From Chitinophagales bacterium (GTDB taxonomy: Bacteria > Bacteroidota > Bacteroidia > Chitinophagales > Saprospiraceae): 32,133 nucleotides of DNA. Under the pieces are notes generated by a model. The model was given only the letters and a program-made list of their open reading frames with translations. It was not told where the DNA came from and made no database searches. Position 1 is the first letter of the stretch. Every line of letters starts with the position of its first letter. Below are positions 8,043-17,130 of the stretch, piece by piece. The translations under genes and the position numbers were made by a program. The stretch spans positions 1-32,133 of the forward strand of contig JAKSDI010000137.1 of NCBI GenBank assembly GCA_022360175.1. Reading direction: 5' to 3'.

Positions 8043-8969
8043 CTAGGGTATGATATGCTTTAAAGCAGCGGGTAATATCTCAAACTTAACAGGGGTCTCT
8101 CCTAAAAATTCCCCATCTGCTTCCACCAGTGTAGGTTGATCATCAATAGCCACTACATCTATTTTTTTTCCAAATAAAGTAGTCACTTTTGGATGCCGGC
8201 CAATGGAACCATTATAAAAACGATAAGTATTGAGCAAAACGCCCAGCTTAGTAAGATTTCCCGCAAGGGTAATAGCGAATTGCCCTGCATTAGGCGAAGC
8301 ATGTGGCACTAATTGCATTCCTCCTCCTGAGTATTTACCAATACCAAGATTGATTGTATAAAATTTCCCAGAATAGTTTTTCCCATCAATATTCACACTG
8401 GCTTTCCTCAACTTATACTTAAATAGACATTTAACTACCAGCCACATATAAGACATATGATTTTTTAATACCGATGGATTTCGAACCGTGATCTCGCAAA
8501 TATATCCATCATAAGCCATCCCTGCTACATTGACAAAATAGCGCTCCTTAGATGCTCCTCCATTCGTATATTGTATCAATCCTATGTCCTGATAGGCAGT
8601 ATTTCCTGCTTGTATAATTTTCAGTATTGCTTCTAGTTTCTGAGGTAAGGCATGTGTTTTTATCCAATCATTTCCCGTACCGACAGGCAATAAAGCATAG
8701 GTAATTTCAGAAGAAGGAAAACGTTCTTGCTGAAGTATTCCATTCACCACTTCGTGATTAGTACCATCACCTCCCACGGCCAGAATTTTTTTATGACCAC
8801 TTTCTACTGCCTGCTTAGCCAACTCTATAGCATGTCCTCTACTTTCGGTAAAAGCTATCCCACCAATGGGTAGAGCATTCATTAATTGTGATTCTATATC
8901 ACTCCAATTGTTTTGTACTTCTCCTTTTCCAGCAGCAGGATTTGCAATAACATACCATTCATCGATCAT
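8043..8969 (-). CDS. diacylglycerol kinase family lipid kinase
   Basis: The protein has about 308 residues and belongs to the DAGK/LCB5/YegS family, which phosphorylates lipids with ATP. Visible marks are the early NPAAGKG nucleotide loop, the hallmark GGDGTNHEVVNG, LPVGTGNDW, and the C-terminal beta domain ending in VEADGEF and the PVKFEILP strand. It acts at the cytoplasmic face of the membrane, probably on diacylglycerol or a related lipid. I chose the ATG at 8969 (MIDEWYVIANP) because the only upstream in-frame start is a TTG three codons earlier. It is divergent from the ABC transporter genes, with an inverted repeat in the shared upstream region. Confidence 0.87.
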   Translation of the reverse strand: MIDEWYVIANPAAGKGEVQNNWSDIESQLMNALPIGGIAFTESRGHAIELAKQAVESGHKKILAVGGDGTNHEVVNGILQQERFPSSEITYALLPVGTGNDWIKTHALPQKLEAILKIIQAGNTAYQDIGLIQYTNGGASKERYFVNVAGMAYDGYICEITVRNPSVLKNHMSYMWLVVKCLFKYKLRKASVNIDGKNYSGKFYTINLGIGKYSGGGMQLVPHASPNAGQFAITLAGNLTKLGVLLNTYRFYNGSIGRHPKVTTLFGKKIDVVAIDDQPTLVEADGEFLGETPVKFEILPAALKHIIP

Positions 8970-9012
8970 TCTTACCAAAGGCTTATTACTCTAAATATAC
9001 TATTTCCTGCCG

Positions 9013-9034
9013 AAAGTAGAATTTTTTCTACTTT
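9013..9034. promoter_or_regulatory. inverted repeat between divergent genes, possible operator
   Basis: Two perfect 9-bp arms, AAAGTAGAA (9013-9021) and TTCTACTTT (9026-9034), are split by TTTT. The centre lies about 55 bases upstream of the lipid kinase start, where its promoter would be expected, and over 200 bases from the ABC gene. The dyad shape suits a dimeric regulator; a leader hairpin is also possible. Confidence 0.4.
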
Positions 9035-9244
9035 ATGCCGATAGAATCATAGTTTTATCACTCTTTCAAATGGTTCTTTGTGTGGCCTTAAACCGAAAGA
9101 TACTGAAGAAGATAAAATACCTTCTTGGGCAATCCGATAGAAAGTAATTTAAGAGGAAGCAATATGGCTACAAAAGCATTACTTTTTTCAAAGTCATTTA
9201 CTACAAATTACAGGATTGCTAAAGAATCATAAAATAAATAACAA

Positions 9245-10144
9245 GTGATAGAAAGTGTACTTTCATTAAGAGGTGTTGTAAAATCTTATGACAAGAAACT
9301 AGCCGTTGATAATGTAAGCTTTGAAGTTCCTAAGGGTAGTATTTTTGGACTGCTAGGACCTAACGGTGCCGGCAAAACATCTATTATACGCATTATTACA
9401 GGCATTACTCGAGCAGATACAGGCGAAATTTTCATGGATGGAGTTCCATTGAATAACCGACATCCAGAATTAATAGGATATATGCCAGAAGAAAGAGGCC
9501 TTTATAAAAAGATGAAGGTGGGTGAACATCTCCTCTATTTGGCTCGCCTTAAAGGGCTTAGTGCAAAACAGGCAAAAGAACGTATCCTCCACTGGATGGA
9601 AAAATTTGAAATAAGCAACTGGTGGAACAAAAAAGTAGAAGAGCTTTCTAAAGGAATGCAGCAAAAGATACAGTTCATTGCTACGATCATTCACGCACCT
9701 CCCCTTCTCATTCTGGACGAACCTTTCTCTGGACTCGACCCTGTAAATACGAACTTAATAAAAGATGAAATTTATCAACTTAAAGAACAAGGGACCAGCA
9801 TCATATTTTCAACCCACCGTATGGAACAGGTAGAAGAAATATGCGAACACATCGTATTGATCAATGGAGGACAAAATGTATTAGAAGGAAGAGTAAATGA
9901 CATCAAAGAACAGTTTAAAGAACACTACTTTAAAATAGACTATACAGGCACCCTGGCTGAGGGAATAGGTGATCATTTTAATATTATTCAATCAGAAGAC
10001 AAAAGCATAATGCTTAAGGCAATTGAAGGCCAGTCGTCCAGTGAATTACTACGTTCTCTTCTGAATTATGGGTTAGAAATCAATGCTTTCCACGAAGTAC
10101 TCCCGACTCTTAATCAAATTTTCATCCGACAGGTAAAACAGTAA
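9245..10144 (+). CDS. ABC transporter ATP-binding protein (NatA-like)
   Basis: This 299-residue ATPase starts at GTG. It shows Walker A GPNGAGKT (38-45), the YMPEERGLY segment at the Q-loop (Glu in the Q place, usual in this subgroup), signature LSKGMQQK (134-141), Walker B LLILDEP (154-160), SGLD and the H-loop STH near 189-191. A C-terminal extension of about 90 residues resembles the DUF4162 tail of NatA/YhaQ-type proteins. The matching ABC-2 permease lies 128 bases downstream; together they would form an exporter, for sodium, drugs or peptides in known relatives. The substrate is not visible here. Confidence 0.9.
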   Translation: MIESVLSLRGVVKSYDKKLAVDNVSFEVPKGSIFGLLGPNGAGKTSIIRIITGITRADTGEIFMDGVPLNNRHPELIGYMPEERGLYKKMKVGEHLLYLARLKGLSAKQAKERILHWMEKFEISNWWNKKVEELSKGMQQKIQFIATIIHAPPLLILDEPFSGLDPVNTNLIKDEIYQLKEQGTSIIFSTHRMEQVEEICEHIVLINGGQNVLEGRVNDIKEQFKEHYFKIDYTGTLAEGIGDHFNIIQSEDKSIMLKAIEGQSSSELLRSLLNYGLEINAFHEVLPTLNQIFIRQVKQ

Positions 10145-10175
10145 AAGAGAAGTTCTAAATACACTTATCAGTTTT

Positions 10176-10224
10176 GATTGGTGATTGGTGATTGGTGATT
10201 GGTGATTGGTGATTGGTGATTGGT
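10176..10224. repeat. seven exact tandem copies of a heptamer
   Basis: GATTGGT is repeated seven times without error (49 bases), followed by a partial GA. It lies in the 128-base gap between the ABC ATPase stop and the permease start, outside both coding regions. Such arrays change copy number by slipped-strand replication, which here would change spacing and possibly permease expression. Confidence 0.97.
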
Positions 10225-10272
10225 GAAAATAAATACAATACTAACAGCTAAAAGCAAAATATTAGTTGCAAC

Positions 10273-11601
10273 ATGAATAAACTTTGGCTTATCATAAAAA
10301 GAGAATATCTCACTCGTGTTAAAAGGCGTTCTTTTATCATAGCGACCCTATTAACTCCTCTGGCATTTGCTATTTTCTTCATAGTAGTTGGTTTCATTTT
10401 TCAGTATGAAAGTGATGAGGTGAGACGCATAGCCGTCATTGACAAAGGTAACGTATTACAAAAAAGCATTAAAGACGAAACAAATCTATATTTCAAATTT
10501 GTAGATACAGACCTGGAAACCTTGCGTTCCAGTTTTGATGAGTTGGACTATAATGGCATTCTAGTGATCCCACCTATCAATGAGATACTTTCGAAAAGCC
10601 ATACCGTTTATTATTATTCCAATCAGTCTCCCAGCCTTGACCTTGAATCTCTCATTAAAAGTAGGATACGAGAGCGTATTCGCAATTATAAAATTGAAGC
10701 TTTACAATTGGATCGCCGACAATTAGACGCTCTTGCTACTACTATAGAATTAGATCCAGAGCCTATTGTCAAAGGCAATCAGGATGGCAGCAAAATGACA
10801 GGCGCAATCGCCGCTGGAATAGGAGGCCTTATGGGAATGATCATGTATATAGTGGTGTTTATATATGGTATGATGGTAATGCGTAGTGTGATGGAAGAAA
10901 AGACCAATCGAATCGTAGAAGTTATGATTTCATCAGTGCGCCCTTTTCAGATGATGTTGGGTAAAATAGTTGGAGTAGGAGCAGTTGGCCTAACACAAGT
11001 AGCCATATGGGCCATTCTCATTCCTGCCGTTATTTTTGTCACTTCTCTTGTATTCGGATTTGATGCAAATACTCAAATGGAAATGGCACAAAATACTCCA
11101 GGAGGAGCTGCAGCAATGAATCCTGATGAAGCAGAAGCAATGGCCATTCAAATCATCCATGAAATCAAAAATCTTAATTGGTGGTCCATTATTCCACTTT
11201 TTATATTCTATTTCATTGGTGGCTATTTCATGTATGCTTCTCTTTTTGCAGCTGTAGGCTCCGCAGTAGGTGATGACCTTGGAGAAAGTCAGTCCCTAAC
11301 CATCCCAATTACTATACCAGTTGTGATTGCATTTTATATCATGATTGTTGCCATAGAATCCCCCACCTCCAATTTGGCGACATGGTCTTCCATTTTCCCA
11401 CTATTTTCGCCCATTGTCATGCCTGCCAGGCTAGCATTCTCTCCTCCACTTTGGGAAGTAGCAGTTTCCATGCTAGTCTTAGCTACTTCTTCTATATTCT
11501 TTGTTTGGCTGGCGGGTAGAATATACAGAGTAGGTATCTTGATGTATGGCAAAAAAACAAGCATCAAAGAACTGGGCAAGTGGTTGTTCTATCGAGGGTA
11601 A
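10273..11601 (+). CDS. ABC-2 type permease (NatB/YhaP-like)
   Basis: A 442-residue membrane protein with the layout of the ABC-2 permeases of COG1668. There is a cytoplasmic start (KLWLIIKREYLTRVKRRSF), a first membrane segment at about 20-44, a long extracytoplasmic domain of about 135 residues, then a cluster of membrane segments from about 180 to the end. The conserved MRSVMEEKTNRIVEVMISS that faces the ATPase is near 204-222. A loop rich in Met, Ala and Glu (TQMEMAQNTPGG onward) lies between membrane segments. It pairs with the ATPase gene just upstream. Whether both are on one transcript is likely but interrupted by the heptamer array. Confidence 0.88.
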   Translation: MNKLWLIIKREYLTRVKRRSFIIATLLTPLAFAIFFIVVGFIFQYESDEVRRIAVIDKGNVLQKSIKDETNLYFKFVDTDLETLRSSFDELDYNGILVIPPINEILSKSHTVYYYSNQSPSLDLESLIKSRIRERIRNYKIEALQLDRRQLDALATTIELDPEPIVKGNQDGSKMTGAIAAGIGGLMGMIMYIVVFIYGMMVMRSVMEEKTNRIVEVMISSVRPFQMMLGKIVGVGAVGLTQVAIWAILIPAVIFVTSLVFGFDANTQMEMAQNTPGGAAAMNPDEAEAMAIQIIHEIKNLNWWSIIPLFIFYFIGGYFMYASLFAAVGSAVGDDLGESQSLTIPITIPVVIAFYIMIVAIESPTSNLATWSSIFPLFSPIVMPARLAFSPPLWEVAVSMLVLATSSIFFVWLAGRIYRVGILMYGKKTSIKELGKWLFYRG

Positions 11602-11743
11602 AGGAAATTATTAATAAAGTAGTCGCTTTTCATGTAAAAAGGATCAATAATAATTCCCATATCATGATTTGCCACGATTTTTTCAAAACATATGGAGACA
11701 TTAGTTCAAAATTTAATTATAAAAATTATTAAAAATCCTACAA

Positions 11744-13189
11744 ATGAGATTTTTATTCTGTCTCCTAACTTTAAGTATTATTTTTCTTAGCTCTTGTAAT
11801 AGTGATTCTTTTTTAGATGCTACTAAAGAAGAGCAAACCGCAATTGAGCCTAATATGGAAATCGTTCACGTCACCAATCACGATGGGCGTCCTTTTAGTA
11901 CTCAGACAAATAGTGACGATATTGCTGCTCGTACTTTTAGTTCAGGCCCTGGAGGAGGTGTTATGATGCAAGCATTTTATTGGGACCCTCCTGCTGGTGG
12001 TGTTTGGTGGGATACTATTACAACCAAGCTAGAAGCCTGGTCAAGTGCTGGCATTGAATCCATATGGCTACCTCCCGTCTCCAAAGCACAAAGTGGTAGT
12101 TATTCGATGGGCTATGATCCTACTGATTATTTCGACCTTGGAGAATACAATCAAAATGGTACTATAGAAACGCGTTTTGGGTCAAAGACTGAGTTGACAA
12201 GTCTCATTAGCGAAGCGCATTCTCAAAATATGCAAGTATATGCCGATATTGTACTGAATCATAATAGTGGAGGCCAATTAGAGACCAATCAATATACAGG
12301 GACTCAAACCTGGACTGATTTCTCGGGAGTTGCCTCTGGTAAGTTTCTACGTTCCCAGCACGATTTCCATCCTAACTGGGTACAAAATAATGATGAGGGA
12401 ATCTTCGGAGGTTTTCCAGATCTTTCTCATGCCAATCCTTACGTACAGGATTGGTTGTGGAAAAGAAGTGATGCCGTTGCCAAGTATTATAAAAATACCA
12501 TTGGTTTTGACGGCTGGCGTTTTGATTACGTAAAAGGTTTTGGTCCCTGGGTGGTTAAAGAGTGGAATAATGAAGTAGGTGGCTTTTCTGTAGGAGAGCT
12601 CTGGGATTCCAATGTCAATTATCTGGATTGGTGGTCAAACGAAGCTAATAGTAGTGTTTTCGATTTTGCCTGTTACTACAAAATGAATGATGCTTTCGAT
12701 GGCAATAATCTCAATGTGCTTAATGATGATATGATGTGGAAGAGAGATCCTTTCCAGGCTGTCACATTCGTTGCAAATCACGATACGGATGAAATATGGA
12801 ATAAAATGCTTGCTTATGCCTATATTCTAACCCACGAAGGATATCCCACCATTTTTTATAGAGATTATGAAGAGTGGCTCAATAAAGAAAGGCTTAATAA
12901 CTTAATCTGGATTCACAATAATAAAGCTACGGGTACGACCTCTATTTTATATACGGATAATGATGAATATGTAGCCAGAAGAAATGGCTGGAATGGCAAT
13001 CCTGGCCTGATTGTTTATCTAAATAATTCCAATAATTGGGTACAAAGATGGGTACCTACGAATTGGTATAATACTCAAATTAAAGATTTTACGGGGCACT
13101 CTAGCTGGTATCCTACTACACAGAGTGGAGGCTGGGTGCAAATTCAAGCTCCACCAAACAGTTATACAGTCTGGTCGCCCAATATCTAA
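11744..13189 (+). CDS. GH13 alpha-amylase, lipoprotein
   Basis: The protein has 481 residues and begins with a lipoprotein signal ending in LSSC (Cys18), so it is probably anchored to a membrane by lipid. The GH13 regions are all present: ADIVLNH (167-173), GWRFDYVKG with nucleophile Asp261, GELWD with acid/base Glu285, and VANHD with Asp347. The early MMQAFYWDPPAGGVWWDTI and the overall length resemble the plant/archaeal-like alpha-amylase subgroup (GH13_7-like). It should cut internal alpha-1,4 bonds of starch or glycogen. There are no SusC/SusD genes beside it, so it is not part of a visible starch-utilisation locus. It ends close to a strong terminator facing the ribosomal cluster. Confidence 0.92.
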   Translation: MRFLFCLLTLSIIFLSSCNSDSFLDATKEEQTAIEPNMEIVHVTNHDGRPFSTQTNSDDIAARTFSSGPGGGVMMQAFYWDPPAGGVWWDTITTKLEAWSSAGIESIWLPPVSKAQSGSYSMGYDPTDYFDLGEYNQNGTIETRFGSKTELTSLISEAHSQNMQVYADIVLNHNSGGQLETNQYTGTQTWTDFSGVASGKFLRSQHDFHPNWVQNNDEGIFGGFPDLSHANPYVQDWLWKRSDAVAKYYKNTIGFDGWRFDYVKGFGPWVVKEWNNEVGGFSVGELWDSNVNYLDWWSNEANSSVFDFACYYKMNDAFDGNNLNVLNDDMMWKRDPFQAVTFVANHDTDEIWNKMLAYAYILTHEGYPTIFYRDYEEWLNKERLNNLIWIHNNKATGTTSILYTDNDEYVARRNGWNGNPGLIVYLNNSNNWVQRWVPTNWYNTQIKDFTGHSSWYPTTQSGGWVQIQAPPNSYTVWSPNI

Positions 13190-13211
13190 AGTTGTTCTTA
13201 TCAGAAAAGAA

Positions 13212-13247
13212 AAACCCGAATTTCAGACAAAACTGAAATTCGGGTTT
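13212..13247. terminator. strong bidirectional terminator
   Basis: A perfect 15-bp inverted repeat (AAACCCGAATTTCAG at 13212-13226, CTGAAATTCGGGTTT at 13233-13247) has a 6-base loop and T-rich flanks on both strands. It sits between the convergent amylase gene and rplQ, and would end both the amylase transcript and the whole ribosomal cluster. Confidence 0.92.
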
Positions 13248-13273
13248 CTTTTATACTGTCAAGAAATAATCGC

Positions 13274-13777
13274 CTATTCCTCTTCTTCAGCAGCATTTGT
13301 TGCAGCTGTAGTAGCTGCAGCAGTTGTTGTTGCATCAGCAGCTTTCTTACCTCCACGGCGACGGCGACGACGGCTAGCACCTCCTTTGTTGCTATCAGCC
13401 TTGCCAGCAGTGTATATTTCATTGAAGTCCACGAATTCAATCATTGCCATTTCAGCACCATCTCCGCGACGGAATCCGGTTTTGATCACTCGAACATATC
13501 CTCCTGGACGATCACCAACTTTCGTAGCAATAGTAGAGAACAACTCATTTACAGCACCTTTATTTTGTAGGTAGCTGAAAACAACACGACGGCTATGAGT
13601 AGTGTTGCTTTTCGACTTGGTTACTAATGGTTCAACATACTTACGTAAAGCCTTAGCTTTAGCCAATGTAGTATTAATACGCTTGTGTTCAATCAGCGCA
13701 ATTGCCAGGTTTGCCATCAATGCACGACGGTGTCCTTTCTGGCGGCCGAGATGGTTGAATTTTTTTCCGTGTCTCAT
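13274..13777 (-). CDS. rplQ: 50S ribosomal protein L17 with long C-terminal tail
   Basis: The first 120 residues are typical L17 ([20 protein letters not shown] at the start, [17 protein letters not shown] near 90-106). L17 lies near the exit of the peptide tunnel. The protein has 167 residues, against about 120 in most bacteria: residues 121-167 form a tail with an Arg run, then Ala/Thr-rich sequence, ending in four Glu. It is the last gene of the ribosomal cluster and follows rpoA by 117 bases; that gap contains the ATACGGT/ACCGTAT inverted repeat. The tail is probably disordered; extended L17 forms are common in Bacteroidetes. Confidence 0.95.
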   Translation of the reverse strand: MRHGKKFNHLGRQKGHRRALMANLAIALIEHKRINTTLAKAKALRKYVEPLVTKSKSNTTHSRRVVFSYLQNKGAVNELFSTIATKVGDRPGGYVRVIKTGFRRGDGAEMAMIEFVDFNEIYTAGKADSNKGGASRRRRRRGGKKAADATTTAAATTAATNAAEEEE

Positions 13778-13806
13778 TATTAAATTAATTTACTTCGCAA
13801 CACGCA

Positions 13807-13835
13807 ATACGGTTAAATGATAAGAATGACCGTAT
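13807..13835 (-). other. hairpin in the rpoA-rplQ gap
   Basis: A 7-bp perfect inverted repeat (ATACGGT / ACCGTAT) with a 15-base loop lies about 30 bases upstream of the rplQ start. It may be a processing or translational control site; the stem is short. Confidence 0.35.
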
Positions 13836-13894
13836 CAGGTTATTGCAGTTAAGTTTGATATAAAATATTAATTATCACCACTAGGGATGAATAA

Positions 13895-14893
13895 TTAATC
13901 TTCGTCCAACTTGTATTTAGCAAGATCCATTCCAAAGGTCAAGCCTTTGTCCTGAAGCAATTCCTCAATTTCAACAAGTGATTTCTTACCAAAATTACGG
14001 AACTTAAGTAGTTCATGAGTATCATACTTCACCAATTCTGCCAAAGTATTAATCTTAGCAGCTTTCAAGCAATTGTATGCACGAACAGACAAGTCAAGAT
14101 CTTCAAGAGAAGTCTTCAACAACTTGCGCATGTGAAGGATATGCTCATCAACGATATTCTCCTCACGGCTGGTCTCATCATCAAACTTAATGTTCTCATC
14201 AGTGATGAGCATTAAGTGTTGAATCAAAATACGAGAAGCTTCCTTGATTGCTTCTTCCGGGTGGATAGTACCATCCGTTTTCACATCAATAGTTAGTTTC
14301 TCATAATCCGTACGCTGCCCTACACGAGTGTTTTCAACACGATAAGCAACGTTTTTGATCGGAGTATAGATCGCATCTACAGGAATAACTCCAATAGGTG
14401 CATCCTTTGGCAGGTTATCATCCGCAGGAACGTACCCTCTACCTTTTGTAATGGTCAATTCCATTTCGAGATTAACGAATGGTTCCATCTGACAGATGAG
14501 TAGATCGGGGTTCATCACCTTGAATACGTTGGTATGCTCCTCAATGTCACCTGCACGGAATTCTTCTTTACCACTAATAGTAAGATAGACTTTTTCATTA
14601 GTGATATCTTCATCTGTCAACAACTGCTTCAGGCGTACCTGCTTCAGGTTTAGGATGATTTCAACAACGTCTTCTACTACGCCGCGAATGGTTGCAAACT
14701 CATGCTCAACACCTGCTATACGTACAGCAGAGATTGCAAAACCTTCCAGAGAGGAAAGCAGTACCCGGCGGAGTGAATTACCGACGGTTTGACCGAAACC
14801 TGGTTCAAGTGGTTTGAATTCAAAAAGCCCTTCATAATCATTGGCTTTTTGCATTACAATCTTGTCAGGCTTCTGAAAATTTAAAATGCTCAT
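13895..14893 (-). CDS. rpoA: DNA-directed RNA polymerase subunit alpha
   Basis: The 332-residue protein has the N-terminal assembly domain ([23 protein letters not shown] is split around residues 26-48, with the Arg41-Arg42 pair). It also has an intact C-terminal DNA- and activator-binding domain from about 255 ([20 protein letters not shown] is inside 269-288; Arg271 is the likely UP-element contact), ending near [13 protein letters not shown]. It dimerises to start assembly of RNA polymerase. It lies between rpsD and rplQ as in the usual alpha operon. The gap to rpsD is long for this cluster (163 bases) and contains a hairpin. Confidence 0.98.
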   Translation of the reverse strand: MSILNFQKPDKIVMQKANDYEGLFEFKPLEPGFGQTVGNSLRRVLLSSLEGFAISAVRIAGVEHEFATIRGVVEDVVEIILNLKQVRLKQLLTDEDITNEKVYLTISGKEEFRAGDIEEHTNVFKVMNPDLLICQMEPFVNLEMELTITKGRGYVPADDNLPKDAPIGVIPVDAIYTPIKNVAYRVENTRVGQRTDYEKLTIDVKTDGTIHPEEAIKEASRILIQHLMLITDENIKFDDETSREENIVDEHILHMRKLLKTSLEDLDLSVRAYNCLKAAKINTLAELVKYDTHELLKFRNFGKKSLVEIEELLQDKGLTFGMDLAKYKLDED

Positions 14894-14964
14894 ATATTCG
14901 AAAGGTGGTTAGCTTGTTGTCACAAAAAAAGAAAAGTCGCTTAGTACTTATTACTACGGCTAAA

Positions 14965-14987
14965 AGTGCTCCTGAAACAGAAGCACT
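14965..14987 (-). other. hairpin in the rpsD-rpoA gap
   Basis: AGTGCT and AGCACT arms, extended inward by CTG/CAG after one mismatch, give a 9-bp stem with a three-base loop. On the minus strand it is followed by TTTTA. It could be a weak attenuator or processing site setting rpoA level relative to the ribosomal genes. Confidence 0.4.
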
Positions 14988-15056
14988 CTTGCCATTATTC
15001 CTTATATGGTGTGTTCTAAGCAGCCAGGGTAAATGGCTTCCTAAAACAGTGTTGTC

Positions 15057-15668
15057 TTACTTAGAGTACAATTCAACAATCAACTGTTCGTTGATTTTTT
15101 CAGGAATTTGCTCTCTTTCAGGTTCTTGAAGGTAAACACCTTCCATCTTGTCTGGGTTGAATTCCAGCCAAGTAAACTTACGAACATCAGATTTGCTAGT
15201 CACACTGTCTTTAATCACTTCCATTCCTTGTGACTTTCCTCTTACTCCAACAATATCGCCTGCACGAAGGTGGAAAGATGGAATATTAGTTAATACACCA
15301 TTGACGGTGATATGACGGTGTGTAACAAGCTGACGTGCCGCACGACGTGTAGGTGCAATACCCATACGGTAAACCGTGTTATCCAAGCGTGCTTCCAAGA
15401 GTTGTAGTAATACTTCACCAGTAACACCACTCTTGCTGCTTGCCTTTTCAAACAGGTTGCGGAACTGACGCTCCAGAACGCCATAAGTATACTTTGCCTT
15501 TTGCTTTTCCATCAACTGCAAAGCATAGTCAGACTTCTGACGGCGGCGACGGTTGTTGCCATGCTGCCCTGGAGGATACTTCTTGCGTTCAAAATATTTA
15601 TCAGAGCCGTAGATTGCTTCTCCTAATGCTCTTGCCTTTTTTGTCTTTGGACCAGTATATCTCGCCAT
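15057..15668 (-). CDS. rpsD: 30S ribosomal protein S4
   Basis: This is a 203-residue S4. The N-terminal part lacks the four-Cys zinc knuckle (zinc-free form): it reads [17 protein letters not shown] and KKYPPGQHG. The S4 RNA-binding domain is around residues 93-155 ([27 protein letters not shown] is its core, in part). S4 starts assembly of the 30S body and in some bacteria controls its own operon; no E. coli-type control pseudoknot could be recognised. It follows rpsK by 23 bases. Confidence 0.98.
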   Translation of the reverse strand: MARYTGPKTKKARALGEAIYGSDKYFERKKYPPGQHGNNRRRRQKSDYALQLMEKQKAKYTYGVLERQFRNLFEKASSKSGVTGEVLLQLLEARLDNTVYRMGIAPTRRAARQLVTHRHITVNGVLTNIPSFHLRAGDIVGVRGKSQGMEVIKDSVTSKSDVRKFTWLEFNPDKMEGVYLQEPEREQIPEKINEQLIVELYSK

Positions 15669-15691
15669 CTCAATAAACAGTTTTCAAATGA

Positions 15692-16087
15692 TTAAACCCT
15701 TCTACGCTTAGGAGGACGACATCCGTTATGAGGAACTGGAGTAACGTCCTTAATGCGTGTTACCTTAATACCTGCTACGTCGATTGCTCTAATAGCAGCC
15801 TCACGGCCAGAACCAGGCCCTTTAACATATACTTCAGCAGAACGCATACCAGCATCAAATGCTTCGCGTGCCGCATCCGCAGCAGCTACCTGCGCAGCGT
15901 AGGGTGTATTCTTTTTAGAACCACGGAAGCCCGCTTTACCAGCAGAAGCCCAAGAGATTACCTGTCCCTTCTTGTTGGTCAGTGAGATGATGATATTGTT
16001 GAAAGTAGCCTGGATATAAACCAGTCCTTCCGACTCCACCTTCACATTTTTCTTCTTAACCTTCTTAGTGTTTCTTCCCTTAGCCAT
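15692..16087 (-). CDS. rpsK: 30S ribosomal protein S11
   Basis: The protein has 131 residues and ends in the conserved [15 protein letters not shown]. It has the glycine-rich [13 protein letters not shown] near 90-102. S11 lies on the 30S platform near the mRNA exit. The start ([14 protein letters not shown]) is fixed by the conserved core, and the basic beginning is normal for the phylum. It lies between rpsM and rpsD. Confidence 0.98.
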   Translation of the reverse strand: MAKGRNTKKVKKKNVKVESEGLVYIQATFNNIIISLTNKKGQVISWASAGKAGFRGSKKNTPYAAQVAAADAAREAFDAGMRSAEVYVKGPGSGREAAIRAIDVAGIKVTRIKDVTPVPHNGCRPPKRRRV

Positions 16088-16173
16088 TTCTTGGAATAAG
16101 TTTAAGGTTTGTTTGCACAGCGGATAGTATTCGCTCTAGGAACCTATCGTGTTGCACAGCTTTTAATGAATGA

Positions 16174-16551
16174 TTACTTGGTTGCTTTCTTCTTGTTAGC
16201 AACTGTCTTACGCTTACCTTTACGAGTACGGGCATTAGTCTGTGTACGCTGCCCACGTAATGGAAGCCCTCTACGGTGACGCAAGCCTCTGTAACAACCA
16301 ATATCCATCAGGCGCTTAATATTCATTTGCACCTCGGAGCGCAATTCCCCCTCAACAGTGTATTCATTGGTAATGATACTAGCGATTTCGCGAACATTAT
16401 CATCAGTCCAATCCTGAACTTTAATGCTCTCATCAATCCCTGCTTTGTAAAGAATTTCACTAGCCGATGATCTACCAATACCGTAGATATATGTCAGGCT
16501 AATAATACCGCGCTTATTCCTAGGTAAATCGACACCTACTATACGAGCCAT
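16174..16551 (-). CDS. rpsM: 30S ribosomal protein S13
   Basis: A 125-residue S13. It begins [15 protein letters not shown], has the helix-hairpin-helix-like [15 protein letters not shown], and ends in the conserved [19 protein letters not shown] region with a basic tail. S13 sits in the 30S head and touches the P-site tRNA and L5. The 86-base gap to rpsK carries two direct copies of TTGCACAGC (16113-16121, 16152-16160). Confidence 0.98.
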   Translation of the reverse strand: MARIVGVDLPRNKRGIISLTYIYGIGRSSASEILYKAGIDESIKVQDWTDDNVREIASIITNEYTVEGELRSEVQMNIKRLMDIGCYRGLRHRRGLPLRGQRTQTNARTRKGKRKTVANKKKATK

Positions 16552-16589
16552 CTTCAGCTTTTTAATTTATCAGTAAATAGCAGACAGGA

Positions 16590-16706
16590 TTAGCCCTGGC
16601 GCTGCTTGAATTTCGGGTTCTTCTTGTTAATGATGTAGACCTTTCCTTTTCTACGCACAATCTTACAATCTGCAGAACGTTTTTTAACGGAAGCTCTAAC
16701 CTTCAT
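16590..16706 (-). CDS. rpmJ: 50S ribosomal protein L36
   Basis: This small gene (38 residues) translates to a protein that begins [20 protein letters not shown] and ends NPKFKQRQG, a clear L36. Only one Cys (in SADC) remains of the CxxC-C-H zinc set; the later Cys and His are absent, so this is the zinc-free form. It lies between infA and rpsM, the normal place in the alpha/spc region. Confidence 0.95.
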   Translation of the reverse strand: MKVRASVKKRSADCKIVRRKGKVYIINKKNPKFKQRQG

Positions 16707-16751
16707 GACAATTGAGTTTCAAAATGATTAAATATAAATCAGCAATCCAAA

Positions 16752-16970
16752 TTATTTGTAGCGATAAGTAATGCGCCCTCTTGATAAATCATAAGGAGAC
16801 ATTTCAACCGCAACTTTGTCACCCGGCAAAATCCGGATATAGTTCATACGCATCTTTCCAGAAATTGTCGCCACTATTTGGTGATCATTTTCCAGGCGTA
16901 CCCGAAACATGGCATTTGACAAAGCTTCTTCAATAATTCCGTCTTGCTTAATTAGATTCTTTTTAGCCAT
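16752..16970 (-). CDS. infA: translation initiation factor IF-1
   Basis: A 72-residue IF-1, exactly the usual length, with an S1-like OB fold: [20 protein letters not shown] and then [22 protein letters not shown], split over residues 12-60. IF-1 binds the 30S A site during initiation. A clear TATCTTTG promoter element lies just 18 bases upstream of its start, so infA and the genes after it can probably be transcribed apart from the upstream genes. Confidence 0.98.
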   Translation of the reverse strand: MAKKNLIKQDGIIEEALSNAMFRVRLENDHQIVATISGKMRMNYIRILPGDKVAVEMSPYDLSRGRITYRYK

Positions 16971-16988
16971 AGTCTAATTTTCGGAGTG

Positions 16989-16996
16989 CAAAGATA
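16989..16996 (-). promoter_or_regulatory. promoter -7 element upstream of infA
   Basis: On the minus strand the sequence reads TATCTTTG, a full match to the Bacteroidetes -7 consensus TAnnTTTG, followed by CACTCC. It is 18 bases from the infA ATG, which implies a very short leader. The -33 TTTG is not clear (TTATGG lies roughly there). The 160-base gap between map and infA is otherwise AT-rich without a terminator. Confidence 0.7.
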
Positions 16997-17130
16997 AAGA
17001 TATTTTATGATATTCCATAAAAATGATAAAAAAACAAGAACAGGAAGCACTCCTCTTTTGATTCTATCTAAATGTTTGTACTGAACAAGCATCAAAAATC
17101 AAAGTTCCGGTTCTATTTATTACACTATAT

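Noticed and set aside
8970-8978. TTG start three codons upstream for the lipid kinase
   Set aside because: The ATG at 8969 directly precedes the conserved strand and is the more common start codon.
10176-10224. CRISPR array
   Set aside because: The units are 7 bases with no spacers; this is a simple tandem repeat.
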